From positions 1 to 57,370 of the forward strand of contig NZ_JAIQYY010000026.1 of the NCBI RefSeq assembly GCF_020181035.1: DNA of 57,370 bases, in the 5' to 3' direction. Position numbers and translations under genes: made by a program. The notes beneath the pieces are model-generated. The model made no database searches. It was not told the origin of the DNA and worked only from the letters and a program-made list of their open reading frames with translations. This stretch comes from Streptomyces sp. CoH27. Lineage in GTDB: Bacteria; Actinomycetota; Actinomycetes; Streptomycetales; Streptomycetaceae. Shown here one piece after another: positions 16,230-24,649 of this stretch (the first letter of the stretch is position 1; each line of letters opens with the position of its first letter).

Positions 16230-16787
16230 ATGCGAGATGATCAGGAACCGCCCGGCCTCCATCCCCTGCTGGCGGGACGGTTCAGCCCCTCCCGGTTCGA
16301 CCCGTCGGCCGTCGTCGACGACCGCTCGCTGGGCCTGCTGCTGGAAGCCGCGCGGTGGGCACCGTCCGCCGGGAACTCCCAGCCATGGGGCTTCTTCACG
16401 AGCCGGCCCGGTGAGCCGGAGCACGAGCGGGTCCTGCCCCACCTCGCGCCCAGCTCGGCCCGGTGGGCGACCGACGCGGGCCTGCTCGTCGTCACGCTGA
16501 CGCGCCGTCACGTCGGCGACACGGAGCTGCTGTACTCCGAGTTCGCGGACTACGACCTCGGCCAGGCCATCGCCCACATGACCGTCCAGGCCCAGGCGAT
16601 GGGACTGGCCGTCCATCAGTTCCGCGCCTTCGATCTGGAAGGCCTCACCAAAGAGCTGCGTCCGAACCCGGGTTGGGCGATCGTCTCCATGATCGCGGTG
16701 GGCGAGGCGGCCGGAGAGCCGCAGGCGGGCCGTGACCGGCGCAGCGTCTCCGATCTGCTGTCCGCTCCCTGGTCGCCGTCGGAGTAG
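16230..16787 (+). CDS. nitroreductase-family flavoprotein
   Basis: The 185-residue protein is of typical nitroreductase size. Recognisable parts are the FMN-binding ARWAPSAGNSQPWGF (about residues 44-58), the central EFADYDLGQAIAHMTVQAQAMGL helix region and a GWAIVSMIAVG strand. These enzymes are NAD(P)H-dependent FMN reductases of nitroaromatics, quinones or related compounds, active as dimers. The ATG at 16230 has no good ribosome binding site; a TTG at 16218 is an alternative. It precedes the secreted PI-PLC gene by 125 bp and probably has a separate role. Confidence 0.82.
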   Translation: MRDDQEPPGLHPLLAGRFSPSRFDPSAVVDDRSLGLLLEAARWAPSAGNSQPWGFFTSRPGEPEHERVLPHLAPSSARWATDAGLLVVTLTRRHVGDTELLYSEFADYDLGQAIAHMTVQAQAMGLAVHQFRAFDLEGLTKELRPNPGWAIVSMIAVGEAAGEPQAGRDRRSVSDLLSAPWSPSE

Positions 16788-16912
16788 TGCCGTCGCGTCA
16801 CACCCGTAACGGTTCCGGGATGTTGGGAAAGCGGTTACCGGGGCGTAGCGAATGGACGCCCGTCCCCTCTAGGCTCTGCGCGACCACCGGGCACTGCGCG
16901 AGAGGGATTGGC

Positions 16913-17986
16913 ATGCACATGATTCGCCTTCGTCGAAGAGTGCGGGCCGCGTTGCCGGCCGTCTCGGCTCTGCTGCTCGCCCTGACAACGATGCCGTCCG
17001 CCCACGCCGACGGCCTCGGCGGAGCGACGCTGGCCGAGATGTCCGGCACCGGCATCCACAACACCTACAACGACAAGCCGGCGTACACCTACCTCGCCAA
17101 CGCCCTGGACACCGGCACCTCCCTCGTGGAACTGGACACCTGGGCCAACGTGTTCACCGGCAAGTGGAACGTGAGCCACAGCAACCCGCTGGGCAGCGAC
17201 AACAACTGCGTCCAGGCGAGCACGGCCGCCGACCTCTACACCGGCGACCGCAACCAGAACCTGGACAGCTGCCTCGACGACATCCGGATCTGGCTGCAGG
17301 CCCACCCCGCCAGTCACCCGGTCATGGTCAAGATCGAGATGAAGAACGGGTTCGACAACACCCTCGGCATGAACCCGGCCTCCTTCGACGCCTACGTCAA
17401 GGCCCATCTCGGCAGCGTCCTCTACACCCCCGCCGACCTGCTCACCAAGAGCGACGGCACCCGCTACCCGGACCTCGACACCGCCGCCCGCGCGAACAAC
17501 TGGGCCGGATACACCGCCCTGAGCGGCAAGGCGATCGTGGAGATCATCCCCGGCACCTTCGAGCAGGCCGTCGACCCCGCCTCCAGCTGGGTGGACGTCG
17601 TTTACGCCCAGCATCTCAAGGACCTGTACGCCGCCGGGACCATCGACCAGGCCGCCGTCTTCCCGAGCGTGCTCGGCGCGCAGGCGGTGGACCCGCGCAG
17701 CCGCTACAGCGACGCCGGCCTGCGTCCGTGGTTCGTGGTGTTCGACGCGGACGCGGCCGCCTGGGTCGGCGACGGCGACACCCAGTGGTACGACACCAAC
17801 CACTATCTGACGGTCGTCACCGACGCCTACGACGTGCCGCCCGCCCTCAGCTCCTCCGCCCCGTCCCTGCCCGACGCGCAGGCCCGTGTCGCCCAACTCG
17901 CCGCCGACGGCGCCTCCTACGTCTCCACCGACTGGATCACCGCCCCGGCGAACGGCGTACTTGGCGAGGTGCTCGACCGTGGCTGA
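16913..17986 (+). CDS. secreted phosphatidylinositol-specific phospholipase C-like protein
   Basis: The 357-residue protein carries a signal peptide (RLRRRVRAALPAVSALLLAL, cleavage near SAHA-D at 33). The mature part begins with a PLC-type TIM-barrel opening: GIHNTYNDK with His49, LVELDTWAN with Glu73 and Asp75, and NVSHSNPL with His89, the paired histidine and acidic ligand pattern of the PI-PLC superfamily, in the Ca-dependent style seen in Streptomyces enzymes. Such enzymes release diacylglycerol and inositol phosphate from PI or PI-anchored glycans. The ATG at 16913 has AGAGGG upstream. The stop overlaps the next start by 8 nt, coupling it to a GH92 mannosidase. Confidence 0.8.
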   Translation: MHMIRLRRRVRAALPAVSALLLALTTMPSAHADGLGGATLAEMSGTGIHNTYNDKPAYTYLANALDTGTSLVELDTWANVFTGKWNVSHSNPLGSDNNCVQASTAADLYTGDRNQNLDSCLDDIRIWLQAHPASHPVMVKIEMKNGFDNTLGMNPASFDAYVKAHLGSVLYTPADLLTKSDGTRYPDLDTAARANNWAGYTALSGKAIVEIIPGTFEQAVDPASSWVDVVYAQHLKDLYAAGTIDQAAVFPSVLGAQAVDPRSRYSDAGLRPWFVVFDADAAAWVGDGDTQWYDTNHYLTVVTDAYDVPPALSSSAPSLPDAQARVAQLAADGASYVSTDWITAPANGVLGEVLDRG

Positions 17987-20642
17987 CACCCGGCGCTCCC
18001 GCACCCTGCTGCGGGCACTGGCGGCCGGGGTGACGGCACTCGCCTTCGCCTTGCCCGGCCAACTCGCCCCGTCGGCACGGGCCGCGGCGGCCGTGACCGA
18101 CCCCGTGCCGCTGGTGAACCCGTACATCGGCACCGGCGCGAACAACGACTTCAGCGCCGGGAACACGTTCCCCGGCGCCGACGTCCCGCACGGCATGCTC
18201 CAGTGGTCCCCGGACACCACCTCGCGTCCCAAGGGCGGCGGATACAACTACGCGGACTCGGCCGTCTCCGGCTTCAGCCTCACCCATGTCTCCGGCGTCG
18301 GCTGTGACGCGGCCGGGGTCCTGCCCATCCTGCCCGTGGTCGGCTCGATCGGCTCCGACCCCGGCTCCACAACCGAGTCGTTCTCCCACGCGAACGAGAC
18401 GGTGTCACCCGGCTCCTACTCCGTCGCTCTCGGCAACAGCACCGGCGTCGCGCTCACCACGACCACGCACGCGGGGATCGGCCAGTTCACCTTCCCTTCC
18501 ACCACGCAGGCCGGCCTGCTGCTGAAACTGAACGGCACCCAGACCCCGTACGCCTCCTCGACGCTGAACGTGACCGGCGGCGACACGGTGACCGGCTCGG
18601 TGACCAGCACCGGCTTCTGCGAGGCCACCAACCCCTTCACCGTCTACTTCGCGATCACCTTCGACCACCCCTTCACCGCCGGCGGCTACAGCGGCGGTGA
18701 GTACCTCACCTTCGACACCACGAGCAGCCGTACGGTCGAGGCCCGGGTCGGCATCTCGTACACGTCGACGGCCGAGGCGGCTGCCAACCGTGACGCGGAG
18801 GTGACCGGCAAGAGCTTCGCCGACGTGAAGTCCGCCGCGACGACGGCATGGCGCGACGAGCTGTCGAAGATCACGGTCAGCGGCGGCACCAGCGACCAGC
18901 AGCGCGTCTTCTACACCGCCCTCTACCACGCCTCGCTCTTCCCCAGCGTGGTCAGCGACGCCGACGGCTCCTACCGCGGCTACGACGGCGCCGTGCACAC
19001 CGTGACCGCCGGCCACGGCGCCCAGTACACCGACTTCTCCAACTGGGACACCTACCGTTCCCAGGCGCAGCTCACGGCGCTCCTCGACCCGTCGGCCGCC
19101 TCCGACATGGCGCAGTCGATCGTCAACGACTACGAGCAGGGCGGCACGCTCACCAAGTGGGGCATGGCCACCGGCGAGACACACATCATGGTCGGCGACC
19201 CGGCCGTGCCCGTGCTGGCCGACTACTACGCCTTCGGCGCACGGAACTTCGACACCGCCACGGCCCTCGCCGCCATGATCAAGGAGCAGGCGACCGACAC
19301 CGACGTCACCCCCGGTGTGACGTACCTGGACTCCTTCGGCTACCTGCCCACCAACTCGCTGTACGGCTGCTGCCACGAGTACGCCACCACCTCCACCCAA
19401 CTGGAGTACGACACCGACGACTTCGCCCTGTCGGTCTTCGCCGGCGAACTCGGCGACAGCGCGAACCAGAAGAAGTTCCGGGACCGGGCGCAGGACTGGC
19501 AGAACATCTTCAACACCTCCTCCGGCTACATCCAGCCACTGCACTCCAACGGCCGCTGGATGGACGGCTTCAACGCCAAGCTGATCACCGGCACCTCGTC
19601 CAACGACTTCGCCGAGGGCGACGCCTTCACCTACACCCCGCTGATCCCGTTCAACCTCGCCAAGCTGGCGTCCCTGGAGGGCGGCACCTCGTCCCTGGCG
19701 TCGTACCTGGACAGCGTCCTCAGCGGCTACCAGGGCCTGGGCAGTGTCATCGGCACCCAGTCCAACATGGGCAACGAGCCCAGCATCGGACTGCCGTGGG
19801 AGTACGACTGGGCCGGCGAGCCGTACAAGACGCAGTCCACCGTGCGTGCCGTCCAGGACCAGCTGTGGAGCAACACCGCCGGCGGCGAGCCCGGTAACGA
19901 CGACCTCGGCGAGATGAGCGCCTGGTACGTCTGGTCTGCGCTCGGCCTCTACCCGGAGATCCCGGGCACCGCCGACCTGGCCCTCGGCAGCCCCCTGTTC
20001 ACGTCGGCCGTCGTCACCTCGGGCGGGCACACACTGACCGTCAACGCCCCGGCGGCGTCCGACGGTTCACCGTACGTCCAGGCCCTGACCCTCAACGGCG
20101 CCGCCTGGAACAGGGCCTACGTGCCTGCCTCGTATCTCGGCTCGTCCGCCGAACTGGACTTCACCCTCTCCTCGACGGCCGACACCCAGTGGGCGGCGGA
20201 CGCCTCGGCGGCACCGCCGTCCTACGACGGCACGCCGGGCACGGGGGTGGCCCAGCCCAGCGGCCCGCTCACCGAGACCGCCACCGGCAAGTGCGCCGAC
20301 GACGCCGGCGCCGCCACCTCGAACGGTACGGCCATCCAGACCCACGCCTGCAACGGCACCAACGCACAGACCTGGAAGGTCGTCCCCGACGGCACCCTGC
20401 AGGTGCTGAACGACTGCATGGATGTCACCGGCGGCGCGACCTCCTCCGGCACGAAGATCCAACTCCACACCTGCAACGGCACCCAGGCCCAGCAGTGGCG
20501 GCCCGACAGCACCGGCGAACTGGTCAACCCGGTCTCCGGCCTCTGCCTCACCGACACCAGTAACGGCGCGACCGACAAGACCCAGCTGACCCTCGGCTCC
20601 TGCACGGGCAGCGTCGGCCAGCGCTGGACCCTGCCGTCGTAG
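17979..20642 (+). CDS. secreted GH92 alpha-mannosidase with C-terminal RICIN domain
   Basis: The 887-residue protein starts at a GTG inside the PLC gene and has a signal peptide ending near ARAAAA. GH92 signatures are NPYIGTG, FPGADVPHGM, QWSPDT, FSLTHVSGVGC, and GNDDLGEMSAW at about 638-648, which carries the catalytic acid/base machinery. GH92 enzymes are Ca-dependent inverting exo-alpha-mannosidases acting on alpha-1,2-, 1,3- or other mannosides. A beta-trefoil RICIN domain occupies about 765-887. The 8-nt overlap with the PI-PLC gene implies coordinated secretion of both enzymes, which suits an attack on mannosylated phosphatidylinositol or GPI-type glycans. The linkage preference cannot be read from sequence. 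Confidence 0.92.
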   Translation: MADTRRSRTLLRALAAGVTALAFALPGQLAPSARAAAAVTDPVPLVNPYIGTGANNDFSAGNTFPGADVPHGMLQWSPDTTSRPKGGGYNYADSAVSGFSLTHVSGVGCDAAGVLPILPVVGSIGSDPGSTTESFSHANETVSPGSYSVALGNSTGVALTTTTHAGIGQFTFPSTTQAGLLLKLNGTQTPYASSTLNVTGGDTVTGSVTSTGFCEATNPFTVYFAITFDHPFTAGGYSGGEYLTFDTTSSRTVEARVGISYTSTAEAAANRDAEVTGKSFADVKSAATTAWRDELSKITVSGGTSDQQRVFYTALYHASLFPSVVSDADGSYRGYDGAVHTVTAGHGAQYTDFSNWDTYRSQAQLTALLDPSAASDMAQSIVNDYEQGGTLTKWGMATGETHIMVGDPAVPVLADYYAFGARNFDTATALAAMIKEQATDTDVTPGVTYLDSFGYLPTNSLYGCCHEYATTSTQLEYDTDDFALSVFAGELGDSANQKKFRDRAQDWQNIFNTSSGYIQPLHSNGRWMDGFNAKLITGTSSNDFAEGDAFTYTPLIPFNLAKLASLEGGTSSLASYLDSVLSGYQGLGSVIGTQSNMGNEPSIGLPWEYDWAGEPYKTQSTVRAVQDQLWSNTAGGEPGNDDLGEMSAWYVWSALGLYPEIPGTADLALGSPLFTSAVVTSGGHTLTVNAPAASDGSPYVQALTLNGAAWNRAYVPASYLGSSAELDFTLSSTADTQWAADASAAPPSYDGTPGTGVAQPSGPLTETATGKCADDAGAATSNGTAIQTHACNGTNAQTWKVVPDGTLQVLNDCMDVTGGATSSGTKIQLHTCNGTQAQQWRPDSTGELVNPVSGLCLTDTSNGATDKTQLTLGSCTGSVGQRWTLPS

Positions 20643-20651
20643 CGGGCCGGC

Positions 20652-22175
20652 TCAGGTCTGCCGGGAGTGCACGGGGTTGTTGGCGACCTCGTCGGGGCAC
20701 TTCCGGCATGGTCTGCGCAGGTGCCGGTCGCGCCGCCAGTCGAACGACGCGAGGGCCAGGGACGCAGCCATGGCGACGAGGGCGGCGCTCAGCGCGGTGA
20801 CGAGCGCGCCTCGGTAGTCGCTGGTCCTGCCGAGCGTGACGTAGAAGAGTCCGGGCAGCGTGGCGGTGCCCAGCGCGGCGCCCAGCCGCTGCCCGGTCTG
20901 CAGGGCGCCGCCGGCGGCCCCGGCCATACGGACCGGGACGTCGCGCAGGGTCATGGTGATGTTGGGGGAGACCACGAAGCCGCTGCCGGTGCCGCCGAGG
21001 AACAGCAGGGGAGCGGCGGCCCAGGGCGCCGTGTCGAGGGGCGCGTAGCGCAGCAGCAGCGCGGTGCCGCCCAGGCCGGCGATCACGCTGACCAGACCGC
21101 AGACGGTGAGTGTGCGGCCGAAGCGCTCCACGAGCCGGCCGGCGATCACGGCGGCACTCGCCGAGCCCAGGGCGAAGGGCGTGACGGCCAGCCCGGAGCG
21201 GAGCGGGGAGTAGCCCAGGCCGTGCTGGTAGAAGAGCGCGAAGACCAGCCAGACACCGCTGAACCCGATGAAGTACAGGGTGCCGACTCCGGCGCCGACG
21301 GCGTAGCCGCGCACGGTGGTGAACAGCCGCGGGTCGAGCAGCGGCTGGCCGCCCCGGGCGACGAGTCGGTGCTGCCGGCGGGCGAAGACGGCGAGGAGCA
21401 CGGCGCCGGCGGGAAACAGCCACCACAGCCGGCCGATGCCCCCGGATTCCGCTTGGACCAGTGGGAACATGAGCGCCAGGACCCCGAGGCCGAGAAGCAG
21501 AATGCCGGGCGCATCCACCCGGCCGTGCCGGTGGCCGGAGCGGGTGACGCGGGGCAGCAGGCGGCGGCCCAGGAGGACGGCGACGATGCCGATGGGGACG
21601 TTGACGTAGAAGATCCAGCGCCAGCCCTGGGCGCCGGCGGCGAGGGCGAGGATGGCGCCGCCGGTGAGGGGGCCGACGGCGGAGGAGAAGCCGACGGTGG
21701 CGCCGAAGAAGCCGAAGGCGCGACCGCGTTCGGCACCGCGGAACAGCTGCTGGATGAGCGCGGAGTTCTGCGGGGCCATGAATCCGGCCGCCAGTCCCTG
21801 GGCGAGCCGGGCCACGACCAGCAGCGTGATGTCGGGGGCCGCTCCGCAGGCCGCGCTGAAGACCACGAAGCCGCTGAGGGCGAGCAGAAAGATACGGCGC
21901 CGGTCCAGCGCGTCACCGAGTCGGCCGGCGGTGACGAGGGCGAGGGCGAAGGCGAGGGCGTAGCCGGAGACCACCCACTGCACCTCGGCAGCGGAGGCGT
22001 GCAGGTCACGCTGGATGGTGGGTAGGGCGACCGCCACGATCGTCACGTCCAGCAGGCTCATGAAGCCGGCCACCAGGGTCACCCACAGGGCCCGCCATCG
22101 CTGCGGGTCCGGCTCGTATCCGGCCTCCTGGGGGCCCTGGTCACGGCCGCCCGCCGCCGGCGTCGACGCAGTCAC
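20652..22175 (-). CDS. DHA2-family MFS drug exporter (14 TM)
   Basis: The 507-residue protein shows the 14-helix DHA2 pattern with LDVTIVAVALPTIQ (motif D1), LVTAGRLGDALDRRRIF (motif A) and FGFFGATVGFSSAVGPLTGG (motif C of antiporters). It is a proton-driven exporter of drugs or metabolites in the cytoplasmic membrane. The GTG at 22175 has AGAGGAG 7 nt upstream. It is divergent from a MarR regulator, the usual arrangement for a ligand-induced efflux pair, and convergent with the GH92 gene. The C-terminal tail holds the CRKC pair, which is unusual but of unknown meaning. Confidence 0.92.
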   Translation of the reverse strand: MTASTPAAGGRDQGPQEAGYEPDPQRWRALWVTLVAGFMSLLDVTIVAVALPTIQRDLHASAAEVQWVVSGYALAFALALVTAGRLGDALDRRRIFLLALSGFVVFSAACGAAPDITLLVVARLAQGLAAGFMAPQNSALIQQLFRGAERGRAFGFFGATVGFSSAVGPLTGGAILALAAGAQGWRWIFYVNVPIGIVAVLLGRRLLPRVTRSGHRHGRVDAPGILLLGLGVLALMFPLVQAESGGIGRLWWLFPAGAVLLAVFARRQHRLVARGGQPLLDPRLFTTVRGYAVGAGVGTLYFIGFSGVWLVFALFYQHGLGYSPLRSGLAVTPFALGSASAAVIAGRLVERFGRTLTVCGLVSVIAGLGGTALLLRYAPLDTAPWAAAPLLFLGGTGSGFVVSPNITMTLRDVPVRMAGAAGGALQTGQRLGAALGTATLPGLFYVTLGRTSDYRGALVTALSAALVAMAASLALASFDWRRDRHLRRPCRKCPDEVANNPVHSRQT

Positions 22176-22301
22176 GTGGGCTCCTCTCACCCGGTGCGCA
22201 CCCGGATGGACCGCGTTCCCCACCAGCCCACAGGCACACCCCACAGCCTGCAACCGGAAACCCTCCGCGGAGAAGGCCCCGACCATGGGACAAGCGTTCC
22301 G

Positions 22302-22335
22302 TCACACTCTGTGGCTCCCGCCGCGCGCGGTGTGA
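22302..22335. promoter_or_regulatory. candidate MarR operator between exporter and regulator
   Basis: TCACAC at 22302-22307 faces GTGTGA at 22330-22335, and GGACAA / TTGTCC hexamers flank them (near 22288 and 22340). The paired arms lie between the divergent exporter and MarR genes and are the best operator candidates in the 273-bp gap. Confidence 0.4.
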
Positions 22336-22448
22336 AAGGTTTGTCCGAGTCGAGTCCCGCCGCGGCCGCTCCACCGAGCATGGCGCGGGCCGCCGTGCGG
22401 CATGATCGAGCGCAAGCTGTGCGGGTACGAGGAGAGGGGCGCGAAGCC

Positions 22449-22943
22449 GTGCGGGAACAGGCGGAGATCTCGACGCCGCAGGAGGCTGCGAACAACGCGC
22501 TGGTGCTGGCGTTCGGGCGGTTGCAGGGTGCCGCGAACCGGTTGGGGTACATCCTGGGCCGGTCCCTGGAGCAGGAGTGCGGTATCAGCCACCTCATGTA
22601 CGAGGTACTGCTGATCCTGGGGCGCGCCGGTGAGCCGGGGCTGTCGATGCGGGCCGTCGCGCAGGAGCAGGTGCTGACCACGGGTGGCGCGACGCGTCTG
22701 GTGGACCGGATGGAGGCGGTGGGACTTGTCGAGCGGGCCGAGGATCCCGGCGACCGGCGCGGCCGGCTGGTACGGCTGACCCGGAAGGGCGCGCAGACCA
22801 CCGTGGCCGCTTCCCGTGTGCACATGGAGAACATCCACCGTTACTTCCTGGAGCCGCTTCCGCCGGAGGACCGCGACCGGTTCGCCGAGGACTTGCGGAT
22901 CCTCAGTCACGCGGCCCGGGACGAGCTGCCCCGTCTGCCCTGA
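22449..22943 (+). CDS. MarR-family transcriptional regulator
   Basis: The 164-residue protein has the MarR winged-helix core: LMYEVLLILGRAGEPGLSMRAVAQ, then TTGGATRLVDRMEAVGLVERAEDPGDRRGRLVRLT, where the recognition helix and the DxRxxxVxLT wing are clear. Long N- and C-terminal helices would form the dimer interface. The GTG at 22449 was chosen for the GGAGAGG upstream; the reading frame is open further 5' but without support. It is divergent from the DHA2 exporter and probably represses it until a substrate binds. Confidence 0.88.
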   Translation: MREQAEISTPQEAANNALVLAFGRLQGAANRLGYILGRSLEQECGISHLMYEVLLILGRAGEPGLSMRAVAQEQVLTTGGATRLVDRMEAVGLVERAEDPGDRRGRLVRLTRKGAQTTVAASRVHMENIHRYFLEPLPPEDRDRFAEDLRILSHAARDELPRLP

Positions 22944-22972
22944 CGGCCTGCTCGGCGGCATACAGGGCGCGC

Positions 22973-22997
22973 CCCTCCCGGTGCGACGGTGGGAGGG
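22973..22997. terminator. bidirectional hairpin between MarR and carboxypeptidase genes
   Basis: CCCTCCC and GGGAGGG form a 7-bp G+C stem around an 11-nt loop in the 91-bp gap between two convergent genes. Confidence 0.6.
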
Positions 22998-23034
22998 ACA
23001 CGCCCACGATGTGTGCCGCCGGGGCGCGCTGGCG

Positions 23035-24462
23035 TCAGTTACCTGTGGCGGACGTGGTCGTGTACGGGGACGTGGCGTGCTGGGCGGCGTACAGGAGGGC
23101 GGGTTCGATCTTCGGCCAGAAGTAGCTGTCCTGGCAGGAGTACGCCGGAGTGAAGCCGTCGCAGCCGACGCCGTCGCTGTCGCCGATCTCGATGGTGAAG
23201 CTGGCCAGACCGAGCTTGTCGTAGGTCCAGTCGTCGGTCCCGCCGGAGGCGTTGTAGAGGATCTCGCCCGCCTGGCCGTACTGATAGCCGGTCAGTGAGG
23301 CCATGTGGGCGGCGAGCGCGCGCAGTGCGGTGTCGTTGCCGGTGTGCACGGTGGCCTTGTACTCCCAGGGGAAGAGCACCATGCTGGCGTCGCTGTGCAT
23401 GGTGATCATCATGCCCTTGGCGTTCGTCGGCGCCGGGGCGGTGTCGCTGGTGCCGGTGCGCACCGCGGGGAACAGCTCGCGGAAGAGGTTCTCCAGCGCG
23501 GTGTTCTCCACCTCGGAGTCGCTCGCGGGACCGCCGTAGGTCTGGTCGCAGGCCGCGCTGGAGGTGCCGGCGGTGTCCCAGTGAGTGCCGGCGTTGCGGT
23601 TGAGGTCGACGCCGATCTGGCTGTAGGCGCTCACCCCGCACTGGGAGCCGTGCGCGTCGTCGGCGTTCTTGCGTTGCAGGACGGGGTCGTCGCCGCCGGC
23701 CGCGACCATGTCGACACCGTCGGGGTTGGCGTCCGGTACGACCCACATCTCGGTGGTGTTCATCAGCTGGGTGATCGCCGAGTCCTTGCCGTAGCCGTTG
23801 GTCAGCGCGTCGATCCAGCGGTACGACATCTCACCGGTCGTCAGTTCGCGGGCGTGGATCTGACTCATCAGGAAGAACCGGGGCTTGGCCGAGTTCGGGC
23901 TGAGCGCGCAGTCGCCGGCCTGGATCTTGGTGATGCATATCGCCTTGAGGTCGCGGCCGCCCCGGCCCTGCTTCTTGAGCCACGACTGCCCGTACGTCAC
24001 CACCTTGGCGAGATCGGGGTGTTGGGACGCGGTGGTGTCCATGTGGGAGTACTGGGCGGTGACCGTGTGGTAGCCGCCGTCGTAGGTGTCGCCGACGGCG
24101 TGCGGCGTCACGATGGCGGAGGGGATCGCCTCGGTCAGGGTGGTGGCGATCGCCGGGGTGAAGCCGAGCCGTCGCAGTCCGGCGGCGGTCGACGCGTTAC
24201 CGGCGACGAACAGGTTGTCGCCCTGCCGTTTCTCCAGCAGGTCGTATCCGGAGTCGACGAGGCGTTCGGCGTCGGCGCGCGGATTGCGTGTGGGCACGCG
24301 GTAGATGACGACCGTACGCTGCCCGCCGTGGGCGTGGCCGGTGGTGGTGGCGCGGCCCGCTGTGGCGTCCTTGCCGGTGCCGGCCTGCGCGACCTGCGGC
24401 AGCAGGGCAGCGGCGGCGATGAGGGCACCGGCGGTCAGGCCCGCCAGGCGTTTGTATGCCAT
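23035..24462 (-). CDS. secreted M14 zinc carboxypeptidase
   Basis: The 475-residue protein has a signal peptide (cleavage near VAQA-G, residue 27), a propeptide-like region to about residue 120 and a carboxypeptidase T/A-type domain. Zinc ligands His203 and Glu206 (QIHARE) and His356 (TMHSD), substrate residues in GVDLNRN, and catalytic Glu425 (FTIEIGD) are all present, so it should be active in removing C-terminal residues from peptides outside the cell. The ATG at 24462 has AAAGG upstream. It is divergent from a DUF318 permease. Confidence 0.92.
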   Translation of the reverse strand: MAYKRLAGLTAGALIAAAALLPQVAQAGTGKDATAGRATTTGHAHGGQRTVVIYRVPTRNPRADAERLVDSGYDLLEKRQGDNLFVAGNASTAAGLRRLGFTPAIATTLTEAIPSAIVTPHAVGDTYDGGYHTVTAQYSHMDTTASQHPDLAKVVTYGQSWLKKQGRGGRDLKAICITKIQAGDCALSPNSAKPRFFLMSQIHARELTTGEMSYRWIDALTNGYGKDSAITQLMNTTEMWVVPDANPDGVDMVAAGGDDPVLQRKNADDAHGSQCGVSAYSQIGVDLNRNAGTHWDTAGTSSAACDQTYGGPASDSEVENTALENLFRELFPAVRTGTSDTAPAPTNAKGMMITMHSDASMVLFPWEYKATVHTGNDTALRALAAHMASLTGYQYGQAGEILYNASGGTDDWTYDKLGLASFTIEIGDSDGVGCDGFTPAYSCQDSYFWPKIEPALLYAAQHATSPYTTTSATGN

Positions 24463-24506
24463 GGAGGTGACCTTTCGTGGGGGATGGACCCTCCTCAATA
24501 TGGCAT

Positions 24507-24544
24507 GTCCATGGTGAGAATGGCATGGGGTGTACGGCATGGAC
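24507..24544. promoter_or_regulatory. inverted repeat and GGCATG repeats in the carboxypeptidase/permease divergent region
   Basis: GTCCATG (24507-24513) faces CATGGAC (24538-24544), and GGCATG occurs at 24502, 24522 and 24536. The cluster lies between the two divergent starts and may be an operator. Confidence 0.35.
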
Positions 24545-24649
24545 CGTGCGACGAGGCCCTGCCGAGCCGGGCGTTCGCCCGTGCCGGCACCCCCGTCGGC
24601 GGGCGTGTCCGCCTGCCGTGCGCCGCACCGCGCAGGGAAGACTTCACAG

